Assembly: GCA_964592235.1 (NCBI GenBank)
Contig: CAZQCF010000014.1
Location: forward strand, 1 to 64,000
Length of the DNA stretch: 64,000 bases
Direction of reading: 5' to 3'
DNA from: PLA3 sp964592235
Lineage (GTDB): Bacteria > Planctomycetota > Phycisphaerae > UBA1845 > UTPLA1
The position numbers and the translations under genes were made by a program. The notes under the pieces are model-generated. The model worked only from the letters and a program-made list of their open reading frames with translations, had not been told where the DNA came from and did no database searches. Below are positions 9,410 to 18,950 of this stretch, piece by piece (position 1 is the first letter of the stretch; every line of letters begins with the position of its first letter).

Positions 9410-10702
9410 ATGGATAACACAAACGCAATTTCAAATCCCGACGCGCGGAAGTCGCGAGCCAACTGGCTCCTTCGGATCGTGCTGATGGTCGCGCTGGCGG
9501 TGCTGGGCGCGTGCATCTTTGACTTTCAGACGCGGCCGACGCTTATTTCCGGGCCGATGGTGCAATGGCCCGGCGCTGACGCGCTGGACATTGTCTGGGA
9601 GATGAAGGGCGACTGGATGGTAAACGGCGCCGTGCGAGTTTCCGGTACGGATGGTTTGGATAAGACCGTCGGAACACCCGGTGGTGCGTCGCCGGGGCAA
9701 CAACGGTTTCAGGTGGCCGTCGAGGGCGTCAATCCGGGAGCGACGTACACCTATACGGTCGTCAATCGCGGCTGGTTCCGCGACGTGCCCGTGGCCGGCC
9801 CGTTCACGGTGACTACGCCGCCGCCGCCGGGCAAGCCCTTTCGCTTCGTTTGTTTTGGCGACAGCGGCAGCGGCAGCAACAGCCAGGCTGAACTGGGGCA
9901 GTTGATCGCCTCAAGAAGGCCGGATGTCGTGATCCACACCGGCGACCTGATCTACCCGGCCGGGGACCTCAACGACTACCGCCTTAAGTTCTTCGAGCCG
10001 TACAAGGACCTCATCTCGAGCTGCTTCTTCATGCCGAGCCTCGGCAACCACGACTGCGCTACCGAGCGCGGCGCGCCCTTTCTCGGTGTGTTTGACCTGC
10101 CACAGAACGGGCCGAAGGGAATCCCGCCGGAGCGGAACTATTGGTTCGACTACGGCGATGCGCGATTCGTGGCGCTGGATTCGAACGACGTCTTTCCGGC
10201 CGGCGTCATCACCGCGCTGGACCGCAAGGAGAAGGTCGGCCCGTGGCTGCACGAGGTGTTGAAGGGAGCGGGCAGCCGGTGGAAGTTCGTTTACTTTCAT
10301 CACCCGTTCTACACGCATAGCAAGCACTCGGCCGAGGGCGCAGCCTATGTGAAAGAGGCGTTCGTCGATATATTCGAGGAATGCGGCGTGGATGTGGTCT
10401 TCACCGGGCACAACCACCTGTACGAGCGCACCGCGCCGATCCGCAAGGATCAGGTCATGCCCGAGGGGCAGGGCGTGGTTTACGTGGTGAGCGGCGCCGG
10501 CGGGGCCGAGCGCTATGCCAAGCGCCCCAACCCGCCGCCGTACATTCTCGTCGCAGTGGATGACGTATTCAGCTTCACGCTGGTGGAACTGTCGGCGACG
10601 CGGTTCGAACTCAAGCAGATCAATGAGCGGAATGAAGTGATCGACACCTATGTGATCGACAAATTGGCAGGGGCCCAGGCACGAACGGCGTCGTCCGGCT
10701 AA
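9410..10702 (+). CDS. Exported calcineurin-like metallophosphoesterase (purple acid phosphatase-like)
   Basis: A 430-residue phosphatase. The N-terminus has a membrane segment (WLLRIVLMVALAVLGACIF) that ends in a lipobox-like LGAC, so it is probably a periplasm-facing lipoprotein or anchored protein. A fibronectin-like domain (about 45-140) precedes the catalytic domain with the five metallophosphatase motifs in order: FGDSGSG, HTGDLIYPAG, SLGNHDC, FHHPFYTHS and GHNHLYER. This domain order is that of purple acid phosphatases, which hydrolyse phosphate monoesters and scavenge phosphate. The ATG at 9410 is preferred over a TTG at 9395. It is transcribed divergently from prfB and converges with the S41 peptidase gene. 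Confidence 0.88.
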   Translation: MDNTNAISNPDARKSRANWLLRIVLMVALAVLGACIFDFQTRPTLISGPMVQWPGADALDIVWEMKGDWMVNGAVRVSGTDGLDKTVGTPGGASPGQQRFQVAVEGVNPGATYTYTVVNRGWFRDVPVAGPFTVTTPPPPGKPFRFVCFGDSGSGSNSQAELGQLIASRRPDVVIHTGDLIYPAGDLNDYRLKFFEPYKDLISSCFFMPSLGNHDCATERGAPFLGVFDLPQNGPKGIPPERNYWFDYGDARFVALDSNDVFPAGVITALDRKEKVGPWLHEVLKGAGSRWKFVYFHHPFYTHSKHSAEGAAYVKEAFVDIFEECGVDVVFTGHNHLYERTAPIRKDQVMPEGQGVVYVVSGAGGAERYAKRPNPPPYILVAVDDVFSFTLVELSATRFELKQINERNEVIDTYVIDKLAGAQARTASSG

Positions 10703-10735
10703 GTTCAGCGTGTGTCAATGGTCCGAGCGGATCTT

Positions 10736-12019
10736 CTATTGCGCCGCGTTGCCGCCGGGCGAATACGTCAGCGCGGCGTCAAGAACCGGGTCCTTCCCCG
10801 CGATGACATCGGCGATGGTCGGCTCGACCAGCACGTCCGGCTCGACGGTCTGCACCTTGCCATCCAACAATGCGAAGTACTTGGTTGAGTAGGTCACGAC
10901 GAGCTTTGAGTGCGGTAGCGTCAGCGGCTTGATTTCCCCGTAGCCGTTCGGGCTTCCGCCGGTCGGCTCTCCGATCAGCACCGCTCCGTACCGCTGCCGA
11001 AGTTGAACTGCATTCATCATCGCTGACGAAAACGTGCCCCGGCCGATGAGTACGAGCAGGTGCCCCGGCGCGCGCAGACCCGGCCGCCAGAGCAGGTGCG
11101 GATACATCGCGTCGATGACCATGGAGTTACCACCGCCGTTCCGACGCAGATCGACGACCAGCCGCCAATTCTTCGCCTCCGGTCCCTCGCCAGTGGGAAC
11201 CCCCTCGAACATTTTCTCGCACAGTTCGCGGAACTCGCCGAATCCCGAGCAGGTGTTGTACGCGAGATACATCGCCGGGCCGTGCGACGGCGTCACGATC
11301 GCCTGATACCAGTACGGCTCCGACCGCTGCTCGGCCATCGGCACGCGCTCCGATGCGAAGACCCATCGCCAATCGCGATCGGAGGCGATCGGCTCCAACG
11401 CGAGCGTTGTCTCCTTCCGGTTCGCGTCGGCCACCGTGAACGTGACGTGCTCCATGTCTTCGATCAGCCCACAGCCGTGCAGCAGTTCCGGGCAGCGCGC
11501 CGACAGGGCAATCCGCCGCAGCGACTGCATCCGATTGTCCGACGGGAAGACCTCGTCCAGGCGCTTTGCCGCATCATCCATCGGCGTGTCGCCGATGCGA
11601 ACCAGCTTCGTCCCCAGCGCCGCTTCGTGCCGGCGGATCGTTCGGGTGACGTAAAATCCATCGCGCAACCATTCCACGACGATCGGCAGCGTGCGGAACC
11701 CGCTGATTTGGGCGTAATTCTGCGCCTGCGAATGGCCGTCGCCAATCATGGCGATCAACCGCAGCATCCCGACGACGACCTGCTGGTCAGAAAAACGCGG
11801 AATGTCTTCGCCGAGCCTGGCAGCCGCGGCATCAAAATCCTCGCGCGAGCACTTGAAGAACGCGTTCTTGTGCAGGCGGGGCATCTCGCTCGCCAGATGG
11901 CGCACGTCCTCTCGCCAACGATCGTCGCGTGAGAGGGTTGGATCGGCGCGATGCGGCGCCGCGCAGCCGGCCACGGCGCAGATCGTCGCGATCAGGATCG
12001 TTCGATGCTTCGAACCCAT
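10736..12019 (-). CDS. S41-family serine peptidase, lipoprotein
   Basis: A 427-residue C-terminal-processing-protease-like hydrolase. The start MGSKHRTILIATICAVAGCA has a lipobox (VAGC), so the mature protein is lipid-anchored. The S41 catalytic core lies at the C-terminal half: VVDLRRNGGGNS, then the nucleophile in IGRGTFSSAMMNAVQLRQ and GEPTGGSPNGYGE, followed by VTYSTKYF. The N-terminal 150 residues form a helical domain seen in tricorn-like and tail-specific protease homologues, with no obvious PDZ domain. The start is chosen over one 28 codons upstream because it begins the signal peptide and has AAGG nearby. Substrates are unknown. Confidence 0.85.
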   Translation of the reverse strand: MGSKHRTILIATICAVAGCAAPHRADPTLSRDDRWREDVRHLASEMPRLHKNAFFKCSREDFDAAAARLGEDIPRFSDQQVVVGMLRLIAMIGDGHSQAQNYAQISGFRTLPIVVEWLRDGFYVTRTIRRHEAALGTKLVRIGDTPMDDAAKRLDEVFPSDNRMQSLRRIALSARCPELLHGCGLIEDMEHVTFTVADANRKETTLALEPIASDRDWRWVFASERVPMAEQRSEPYWYQAIVTPSHGPAMYLAYNTCSGFGEFRELCEKMFEGVPTGEGPEAKNWRLVVDLRRNGGGNSMVIDAMYPHLLWRPGLRAPGHLLVLIGRGTFSSAMMNAVQLRQRYGAVLIGEPTGGSPNGYGEIKPLTLPHSKLVVTYSTKYFALLDGKVQTVEPDVLVEPTIADVIAGKDPVLDAALTYSPGGNAAQ

Positions 12020-12174
12020 TACCTTGCTGCCTTTCGTATGTTTCAATGTTAACTCCTGAAATTGCGAGAAGCAGGGCGAGCGCAATCGAGCATTTTGCAG
12101 CATGTCGTTGTCGTACCGCGTTGGTCGGCGCTCCGCGCCATGGCGAGTCTTTGACCTGATGGTCGCGGCCCGAA

Positions 12175-13362
12175 TTAATCACGGGCATCTGAACCGCTGC
12201 CCAGCGCTGTTTGCAACGTCGACACCGTCAACCCGGTGACGTAATCGGCATCACCCTCCAGCCAGCGATCGGCTTCGTTGAGCCAGCTTCCATCGGGGCG
12301 CTGGAGCGAGATGACCTTGCGGCATAGCTCGACGCGCCAATCATGCGAACGGCCCGCGGCGTCGGTGATCGTCGGTTCGCCCCAGGCCGCCAACGCACGC
12401 GAAAAGACGTGATAGTAGTAGTAAAGACCTTCGAGCTTCTGGCGATCGGGCATGCCGGGGTTCACGTCGAGCGAGTAGTTCTGACGAATCCACGCCATCG
12501 CGGACGTGACGCGTGGGTCGTCACGCGAGAGCCCCGCGTACAGATAACTCTTGAACCCCGCGTAAGTCATCGAGCCGTAGCTGCGCAGCGGCCGGCCCAG
12601 CTCGAATCCGCCTGTTGCCTTCGACTCGCCGCCGTCCGCCGCCGTGTAGACAAATCCGCCGTCGCTTGCGCCGCGCGCGAACGGCTGATCGTTGGTCGCT
12701 TCGTTCATCTGGCAGCGCGAGATGAAAACGAGCGCGCGTTTGTAAACCGGGTCGTCCTTTGACAATCCGCTCTGATGAAGTGCTTCGAGCATCATTTGGG
12801 TGTTGGACAGGTCCGGGCGCTTCGTCGTGTTGTAGCCCGCGCCGCCGTACCAGCTATCCTTGACGGACTTCTTCTCGCCCTCGTCGTATTGCAGTCCTGC
12901 CAAGTAGGCCTGCGCTCTGGTAATGTGCAGGGCATGGCGCGCGCGGTCCAGGGAAGCGAGGAACATTAAAACGACAGATGTCTGATAGTTCGCCAGGTTC
13001 TGCTGCCGCTCGTAGAAGCCGCCGTCCGGTTGCGCGTGGCGCAAAATCGACTCGACGGCTCGCTGCACGATCGCGTGATTCGGTCCGTATTCGCGGGAAT
13101 CCGCGAAGGCCTTCGCGACGATGGCCGTCACCGCCGGGCCGTACTTCGCGTTCCAGCCGCCGTCTTTCTCCTGCCGTGCCGCGAGGAATTTCAGCGCCTG
13201 GCTGATCGCCGTGTTGGTCGGCTGTTTCACGGCCGGCGCGATGGGCGGCATGGGCGGCGGTGTCCTGCCCGAGGACTTCTGCGGCGAGGACCACGCCGGT
13301 GAGAGGGCGCCGAGCAGGATTCCTGCCGAAGCAGCCGCAATTAGTATCAGAGTACTTCGCAT
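12175..13362 (-). CDS. Exported terpene-cyclase-fold (prenyltransferase/squalene oxidase repeat) protein
   Basis: A 395-residue protein with a signal peptide (STLILIAAASAGILLGALS) and then repeats of the alpha-alpha toroid family: QEKDGGWNAKYGPAVTAIV, HAQPDGGFYERQQNLANYQT, YAGLQYDEG.., GASDGGFVYTAADGG and LQRPDGSWLNEADRWLEG. Each has the DGGW/DGSW signature of the squalene-hopene cyclase and alpha-macroglobulin-like repeat. The acidic DxDD cyclase motif is not seen, so it is probably a binding or scaffold member rather than an active cyclase; exported versions of this kind are common in planctomycetes (family knowledge). The start is set by the signal peptide and AGGAA upstream. Its role is not known. 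Confidence 0.8.
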   Translation of the reverse strand: MRSTLILIAAASAGILLGALSPAWSSPQKSSGRTPPPMPPIAPAVKQPTNTAISQALKFLAARQEKDGGWNAKYGPAVTAIVAKAFADSREYGPNHAIVQRAVESILRHAQPDGGFYERQQNLANYQTSVVLMFLASLDRARHALHITRAQAYLAGLQYDEGEKKSVKDSWYGGAGYNTTKRPDLSNTQMMLEALHQSGLSKDDPVYKRALVFISRCQMNEATNDQPFARGASDGGFVYTAADGGESKATGGFELGRPLRSYGSMTYAGFKSYLYAGLSRDDPRVTSAMAWIRQNYSLDVNPGMPDRQKLEGLYYYYHVFSRALAAWGEPTITDAAGRSHDWRVELCRKVISLQRPDGSWLNEADRWLEGDADYVTGLTVSTLQTALGSGSDARD

Positions 13363-13518
13363 CTGTGAGTTCCTGTGGATAGATTTTTCACAAGCTGCGT
13401 CTCTGCCGATTGACGCCGCGCGGCAACCATCTAGCATCGTCGCACGATCTTCATTCGGTGCGCGGCACGGTGCTCGCGCGGCCGCCTGTCTTGTTGAGCG
13501 CAATATAGCAGGAAACCC

Positions 13519-14751
13519 ATGCCCTTTCTCCACGGTTCGCTTTCATTCTCCCGGTTCAAAGTCGTCGGCGGCTCGCCCAAGCGGCTCGATGACAACCTGA
13601 TGGACAAGTTTCGCGCCCACGTCATCGGCAAGGGCAAGGCCCGATCAGACGGCGTCGAGGTCGGCTGGCTCGGCGGGCGGCATCTGCTGGATCGCGAGTT
13701 CGACGCCGACAAGAACGTGATTCTCGACTGCCTGCATTTCGGCATGCGCGTGGACTCGTCGAAGGTTCCACCCGACCTGATGCGTGCGTACGTGGAGCAG
13801 GAGCGCGAGGCGCTTCAGAAGGCTCACGATGGCTGGAAACCGGCGCGGATCCGCAAGGAGGCGATTGAAGCCGCGAAGCAGCGCGCGGCGGGAGAGATGA
13901 AGGACGGTCGCTTTCGCTCGATGCGGCAGTTCCCGATCCTGTGGGACCCGCGCAACGACGTGATCTACCTTGGCGCGACGCAGCCGGCTGTGCAGGAGCG
14001 GTTCATGTCGCTCTTCCGTGACACGTTCGACAAGCGCGTCGAGCGGATGTCGGCCGGGCGTCTGGCGTATCAATGGGCCGAGGCGGCGGGGAACTCGCGG
14101 CGGATTGAGACGGCGCAGCTTGCGAAGTATGTCCCGCACGAGCGAGGCAACGGGCACATTGAGGTGTACTGGACGGCGGCCGACCCGGCCTCGCGCGATT
14201 ATCTCGGCAATGAGTTCCTGCTGTGGCTGTGGTGGACGGTCTCCGAGCAGTCGGACGTGATCCACCTGCCGGATGAGACCGACGCGTCGGTGCTGATTGT
14301 CAAACAATTGACACTCGAGTGCCCCTGGGCCGAGACGGGCAAGCAGGTGCTGACGGCCGACGGTCCGGCCTCGCTGCCGGAGAGCCGCAGGGCGCTGCAA
14401 GGGGGCAAGCTTCCGCGCAGAGTGGGGCTGATCCTGCACCGCGACGGCGTACAGTATGAGTTGGCCCTTCAGGCCGAGACGTTCAACGTGTCGGGCGGCG
14501 TGCTGCCGAAGCTGGAAAAGCCGGCCGGTGAACCGGTGCGCGGCGATCTTCGCGAACAGGCGGAAGAGCGCGTCGAGCAGGTGCGGCACTTCTGCGCGAC
14601 GATTGACGCGTTGTATCACGCGTATCTGTCCAAGCGATTCAGCGACGACTGGGCGCGCGTGCAGCGCGACATCGCCGGGTGGGTGCTGGATGTCGGCACG
14701 CCCGAAGCAATTCGCAGCCGAATGGCGGACACCGGTGTGGCTGCGGGTTAG
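13519..14751 (+). CDS. RdgC-like recombination-associated protein
   Basis: A 410-residue protein. Parts of it match the RdgC family, which binds DNA as a ring and limits RecA action: an opening MPFLHGSLSFSRFKVVG, a middle block RFRSMRQFPILWDPRNDVIY followed by LGATQPAVQERFMSLFRDTF, which resembles the RdgC region where a target-sequence marker strand is followed by an Ala-rich helix, and a helical C-terminus. It is longer than typical RdgC (about 300 residues). AGGAA precedes the ATG. It is divergent from the neighbouring repeat-protein gene and converges with the asparaginase gene. The family call rests on general layout and not on a catalytic motif, so an unrelated fold is possible. Confidence 0.6.
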   Translation: MPFLHGSLSFSRFKVVGGSPKRLDDNLMDKFRAHVIGKGKARSDGVEVGWLGGRHLLDREFDADKNVILDCLHFGMRVDSSKVPPDLMRAYVEQEREALQKAHDGWKPARIRKEAIEAAKQRAAGEMKDGRFRSMRQFPILWDPRNDVIYLGATQPAVQERFMSLFRDTFDKRVERMSAGRLAYQWAEAAGNSRRIETAQLAKYVPHERGNGHIEVYWTAADPASRDYLGNEFLLWLWWTVSEQSDVIHLPDETDASVLIVKQLTLECPWAETGKQVLTADGPASLPESRRALQGGKLPRRVGLILHRDGVQYELALQAETFNVSGGVLPKLEKPAGEPVRGDLREQAEERVEQVRHFCATIDALYHAYLSKRFSDDWARVQRDIAGWVLDVGTPEAIRSRMADTGVAAG

Positions 14752-14791
14752 AGCAGATCAGGGCATGTCGTGATATCGCAAGCAGGGGTGG

Positions 14792-14817
14792 CATGGCCGC
14801 GGCCTTCGGCGGCCATG
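14792..14817. terminator. Hairpin between convergent genes
   Basis: A perfect 9-bp stem CATGGCCGC / GCGGCCATG with an 8-base loop GGCCTTCG lies between the convergent RdgC-like and asparaginase genes. It has no run of T on either strand, so it may be a weak bidirectional terminator or simply a stable RNA end structure. Confidence 0.4.
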
Positions 14818-14871
14818 ATGATGGGGGAAGCGAGAAGTTCGAAGTGAGGCTGCACGAACCCTCTAGCTACC

Positions 14872-15987
14872 TTAATCGCGAGAAAAAAGAAACGCGGAGT
14901 CCATCAGCCGCGCACCGCGCTCATCACAAACGGCGTACTTCGGGCCAGACCACATCGCGGCCGATCCGTGTCGGCCATCCTTCGCGAGTGCGTAAAGTAT
15001 CAAGCCATATGCCGGGCGGCCGTTCTTGTCGCGCAGGCGCGGCTCGGTGTGATCCGCGACGCGCCGCATGACTTCAAGACACGCGTCTTGTGGCGACTTG
15101 CCCTGACGCATCAGCTCCACGACCAGGAACGACGAGCAATTCAGCAAGTTCGCCTCGCCGCGCCCGGTGGACCCCGCCGCGCCGACCACGTTGTCCACGT
15201 ACAAACCCGCGCCAAGAATCGGCGAATCGCCCACGCGCCCGGGTATCTTGTAAGACAAACCACTCGTGGTCGTCGTCGCGCCGATATCGCCGCGACCGTC
15301 CACTGCCGCGCAGTGAATCGTCCCCCAGGTAAAGGGAATCGCATCCCGCCCGCGCGCGCCGGCGGCCGGGTTGATCTCGTCATCGCTCAACCAGTCATCT
15401 TCTTTGTCGCGCGACTCCTTCCACTTGAGCCACGCCTGGCGCGACGCCTCGGTGAGCAGGTCCTGTTCCTTGAATCCATGCGCCTTCGCGAAACGCAGCG
15501 CGCCCTCGCCGACGATCAGCACATGATCGGTCCGCTGCATGACCAGCCGCGCCACCTGCGCCGGATTGCGTATGTTGCGAAGCGACGCAACCGCGCCAGC
15601 CTTGTGCGTCGGCCCGTGCATGACTGATGCATCCAGCTCGACGACGCCGTCCTCGTTGGGAAGCCCGCCGTAGCCGACCGACTGGTCGTTCGGGTCATCT
15701 TCGACAATTGTAACGGACTCGATGGCGGCATCGAGCGGGTCCTTCCGGGCGACGAGTGACTTGTAGCCGACCTCGATCGCCTTGAGGCCGTTCGAACTGG
15801 AGATGATCACAGGCCGCGTGACGGCCGCGGCTTTGCCGGCTGGCGGCTGCTCCGCATGGGCCGATTGAGGAAAGATCGCGGCGTCCGCACCGAGGGCAAC
15901 CCCTGCCAGGGCCGCTCGCTGAAGAAACTCGCGTCGCGTTGCCGCATACGGCTCCATCGATCCTGATCGCGGGTTCGTATTGTCCAT
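14872..15987 (-). CDS. Tat-exported glycosylasparaginase (N4-GlcNAc-asparaginase)
   Basis: A 371-residue N-terminal-nucleophile hydrolase of the asparaginase 2 family, which cleaves N4-(beta-N-acetylglucosaminyl)-L-asparagine. The start carries a twin-arginine signal (TRREFLQRAALAGVALGADA), so it is exported folded. The substrate/nucleophile region is FTWGTIHCAAVDGRGDIGAT followed by TTTSG. The precursor is normally cut just before the catalytic Thr, here in WGT, where many glycosylasparaginases have HDT. Downstream GRVGDSPILGAGLYVDN and STGRGEANL are typical of the beta subunit. It converges with the RdgC-like gene. The fold and family are clear; specificity between glycoasparagine and isoaspartyl peptides is less so. 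Confidence 0.85.
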   Translation of the reverse strand: MDNTNPRSGSMEPYAATRREFLQRAALAGVALGADAAIFPQSAHAEQPPAGKAAAVTRPVIISSSNGLKAIEVGYKSLVARKDPLDAAIESVTIVEDDPNDQSVGYGGLPNEDGVVELDASVMHGPTHKAGAVASLRNIRNPAQVARLVMQRTDHVLIVGEGALRFAKAHGFKEQDLLTEASRQAWLKWKESRDKEDDWLSDDEINPAAGARGRDAIPFTWGTIHCAAVDGRGDIGATTTTSGLSYKIPGRVGDSPILGAGLYVDNVVGAAGSTGRGEANLLNCSSFLVVELMRQGKSPQDACLEVMRRVADHTEPRLRDKNGRPAYGLILYALAKDGRHGSAAMWSGPKYAVCDERGARLMDSAFLFSRD

Positions 15988-16207
15988 GAGGGGTTAAATA
16001 TCCGAAGCGGGCACGCTTCACCAGCTGAAAACCACGGCCGATGCATCGAATGGGATCGATAACAGGAAAAGGGGGATAATTTGCAAGAACGGCCCAAAGC
16101 GTCTAAGGTTGGCTGCGGCAGCGGTTTAGGCGCGGCTGTCCCCCGGACTTAGCGGGTCAAGACGCCCGGGCGGGCTAACCGCGCATGGGTTTACAGTGTC
16201 TGAACTT

Positions 16208-16822
16208 ATGAGCAAGAAGGCGGCCACGGAAAGCCCGGTGGAAGACGACGCGAAGGCGGCTGCGGAGGACATCGCGGCCATCGAGCGGACGCTCGCGGGC
16301 GAGATGTCGGCGTTCGACGAGTTGATCGAGCGCTATCAACGGCGGGCCGTTGCCGTGGCCTATCGGCTGCTGGGCAACATCGACGACGCCCAGGAAGTCT
16401 GCCAGGAGTCGTTCTTGCGGGCGTATCGGTCGCTGTCGGGTTTGCAGGAGCGAGGCCGGTTCGGTCCCTGGCTGATGCGAATCGTCAGCAATCAGTCGCT
16501 GAACTTTCGTCGCGGTCGCCGGTCGATGCTGACGCTGCACGGCGACGACGACGACAGCGGGGATTCGCAGGCCGCGTCGATCAAGTCGCGCGGCGAAGAA
16601 GGAGACTCGCTCGAGGCGTCGGAGTTGCAGCAGGCGATTACGGCGGCGATTGAGTCGCTGCCGGACCCCCAGCGGCTGGCGCTGGTGCTTTTCGCGATTG
16701 AGGAGATGCCTCAAAAGGACGTAGCGGAGATCCTTGAATGCAGCGTGGAAATGGTCAAGTGGAACGTCTTTCAGGCCCGAAAGACCCTGAAGGAGAAGCT
16801 CAAGGGCTTCCTCGAAGAGTGA
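16208..16822 (+). CDS. RNA polymerase sigma factor, ECF type
   Basis: A 204-residue sigma-70 family protein with only regions 2 and 4. Region 2 is AFDELIERYQRRAVAVAYRL and DDAQEVCQESFLRAYRSL (the DDA..QE..F pattern of sigma2), followed by GPWLMRIVSNQSLNFRRGRR. Region 4 is LPDPQRLALVLFAIEEMPQK and DVAEILECSVEMVKWNVFQARKT, split here for length, an HTH for the -35 element. It should direct transcription of a stress or envelope regulon. An anti-sigma-like gene follows 55 bp downstream. A GTG at 16196 would add four residues; no clear ribosome-binding site decides between them. Confidence 0.9.
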   Translation: MSKKAATESPVEDDAKAAAEDIAAIERTLAGEMSAFDELIERYQRRAVAVAYRLLGNIDDAQEVCQESFLRAYRSLSGLQERGRFGPWLMRIVSNQSLNFRRGRRSMLTLHGDDDDSGDSQAASIKSRGEEGDSLEASELQQAITAAIESLPDPQRLALVLFAIEEMPQKDVAEILECSVEMVKWNVFQARKTLKEKLKGFLEE

Positions 16823-16877
16823 CTCGAACAATGTCGGCGGCGGGATCGGAAAGTCGGCGGTCAGGAATCGTGAATTG

Positions 16878-17633
16878 ATGAACGGCGTAAATGAAAATGT
16901 CGAAATGCTCCTCGCGGCTTGCCTCCCCGGTGAGCGTTCGCTTGAGGAGCGCGCCCGCGTCGAGGCGCTGTTGGCCGGCGATGCCGAGGCCCGGCGCACG
17001 GCCGCGGCTTACGAGAAACTCGCCGCGCTGCTGAAAGGCTGGCGTGCCGTGCCGGCTCGGTTTGACTGGTCGGCCAACGCCGCGCGCGTCGCGATGCGTG
17101 TTCGGTCCCGCGAGTCGGAGTCCACATCGACTGACGCCGCGCGGCTGGATGAATTGGTTCCCCACTGGAGCGGCCCGGTCCCCGAGGTTGATTACCTCGC
17201 CCTGAAGGCGCGCATCGCTTCGGCCGTGCGGCGCGAGGCACGCACGATCAAGTCCGGTTCGATTGGCAAGATCCGCTCGCGGCGGCGCGTTCTCGCGTGG
17301 ATCGGTCGCGTCGGCGCGCCGCTGGCGGTCGCGGCGGCCATTGTGATTGCAGTCTGGTGGCCGCGGGATGTCGGCGGCCCATCGGTCGCGACAAACGGCG
17401 CTTCGCCATCGAGCGGTTCGGTCGCGAAGGGTCCGGTGCAGGCGCCGCGCCAGCGCGCAGTGCTCGTGTCGCTGGACACACCCGAGCCGGTCGGCGTGGT
17501 GACGTTCACGTTTGACGAGGCCAAACGCGATCCAAAGTCGTCACCGTCCGATCCGCAGGGCTGGGTCGGCATCGCGGCTGATCGCGACGTGCCCGACGCG
17601 AGCGATTTCGTCGTGGACCCGTTCCTCTATTAG
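16878..17633 (+). CDS. Putative anti-sigma factor, single-pass membrane protein
   Basis: A 251-residue protein with a short cytoplasmic N-terminus (NVEMLLAACLPGERSLEERA, then RVEALLAGDAEARRTAAAYE, the zinc-finger-less anti-sigma-like pattern of a helical 'L-x-G-D' module), one transmembrane segment at about residues 150-165 (APLAVAAAIVIAVWW), and a Ser/Pro-rich periplasmic tail. Layout and position right after the sigma gene indicate it binds and holds that sigma factor at the membrane. The sequence similarity itself is weak, so this call depends partly on context. Confidence 0.65.
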   Translation: MNGVNENVEMLLAACLPGERSLEERARVEALLAGDAEARRTAAAYEKLAALLKGWRAVPARFDWSANAARVAMRVRSRESESTSTDAARLDELVPHWSGPVPEVDYLALKARIASAVRREARTIKSGSIGKIRSRRRVLAWIGRVGAPLAVAAAIVIAVWWPRDVGGPSVATNGASPSSGSVAKGPVQAPRQRAVLVSLDTPEPVGVVTFTFDEAKRDPKSSPSDPQGWVGIAADRDVPDASDFVVDPFLY

Positions 17634-17810
17634 GAGGCGCATCCGCGCGGGTCCAAATTAGAATGACCTCTGCCCGAACTGCGATCCGTACACGGGCGCG
17701 GCACTCGGGCCTCTGACGTGGAGATTGTTGTAGCCCTTAGACTGGCGGTTCGGTCCGGCGCATCGGTCACGCATGCCGGCTGACTGCCCGGCGTGATATG
17801 AGGTGACGAG

Positions 17811-18950
17811 ATGCAATGCACTAGAACATGGACGTGGCTGTGCGCGGTGGCTTTGGGCCTTTTGGTCCTGGATTCCACCCGCGCGGCCCAGGCCGGCGGC
17901 ACGGATGTGGCGCAGCTGCTCGATCAGAAGGTCGAGAACCTCGCGATGAGCGGCATGGAGCTGCCCGCGGCGCTTGCCGATCTCGGCAAGCAGGTCGGCG
18001 TAACAATCGTGGTCGATGACGAATCGGCCGAGATGCTTCCGTGGGGCAAGCAGACGAAGCTGGCCGACGTGACGATCACCAATGCGTCACTTCGCGAGGC
18101 GTTGCCGAAGATCCTGGGCGCGCTGGGCATGACGTACGAAGTGCGCGATCAGTCGGTGGTTGTTGTGGCGACCGACCCGCTTCGGCGGATGGCGCGGCGA
18201 GCGACGTGGGAGGAACTGAAACTGCTGCGCCGTATGAGTGAGACGGCGTATTCACCGGCGGCGTTCGGCGAGTTCAAGCTGCAATATCGGATTACGTCCA
18301 AGGTGGACGCGCCCAAGATGCTGCTCGAGCAGATGGAGAAATCGGGGCAAGGCTCGGTGGCGCAGGTGCTGGAGACGGCCACCGGCGCGCTGCGCTGGGG
18401 CTGGACGCCGGAAGACGATCACATCGTGATCCGCACGGGCCAGGCGCAGATCGCCGGCAAGCTATCGCGCCGCGTGACCGCGCGCTACACGGGCCAGCCG
18501 CTCTCGCAGATTCTGATTGACCTGGGCGACAAGTCGGGCGTAGCCTTCAAGCTCGAGCCGGGGCTGATGCTGAAGCTGCCGCCGTCGGTGAGCAGCTATA
18601 CGCTTGTCTTGCAATCAACGTCGATCCGGGCGGCCCTGGAGCTGATGGCCGCCGAAACGGGGCTGAAGTACGAGATTCACGCCGATGCGGTCTCGATCGG
18701 CGTCGGCGAGACACCGGCCGGCACGGGCACGACCGCCGGCACGACCCGCTCCGGCAGCAGCCCGATCGCGGCGAAGGTCAGCATCCCGGCGAAGGACGGC
18801 GGCGTGTCGTACGAGATTTTCCTTCGCGAGGACGAGCTTCCGGCCGAGTTCCTGGAGCATCGCGAGCAGCTTAAGCAGCAGTACATTCAGAAGCTGATGG
18901 CCGAACTCGCCCCCGACCCGCGCATCCGCACGGGCGAGGAGCAGAAGTAG
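17811..18950 (+). CDS. Exported STN-domain (secretin/TonB short N-terminus) protein
   Basis: A 379-residue protein with a signal peptide (WLCAVALGLLVLDSTRAAQA) and two STN-type modules. The first is VENLAMSGMELPAALADLGK with GVTIVVDDES and ALGMTYEVRDQSVVVV; the second is RYTGQPLSQILIDLGDKSGV with AALELMAAETGLKYEIHADA. The STN fold is the short N-terminal domain of secretins and of FecA-like receptors that contacts a regulator or another periplasmic part. No secretin barrel follows: the protein ends in a Lys/Gln-rich helix. Being downstream of the sigma/anti-sigma pair, it may serve as a target or signal partner; that is inference. Confidence 0.65.
   Translation: MQCTRTWTWLCAVALGLLVLDSTRAAQAGGTDVAQLLDQKVENLAMSGMELPAALADLGKQVGVTIVVDDESAEMLPWGKQTKLADVTITNASLREALPKILGALGMTYEVRDQSVVVVATDPLRRMARRATWEELKLLRRMSETAYSPAAFGEFKLQYRITSKVDAPKMLLEQMEKSGQGSVAQVLETATGALRWGWTPEDDHIVIRTGQAQIAGKLSRRVTARYTGQPLSQILIDLGDKSGVAFKLEPGLMLKLPPSVSSYTLVLQSTSIRAALELMAAETGLKYEIHADAVSIGVGETPAGTGTTAGTTRSGSSPIAAKVSIPAKDGGVSYEIFLREDELPAEFLEHREQLKQQYIQKLMAELAPDPRIRTGEEQK

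Noticed and set aside
9187..9516. Separate 109-residue gene on the minus strand
   Set aside because: Only its last 24 codons are real: they are the first part of prfB before the frameshift; the rest is upstream sequence.
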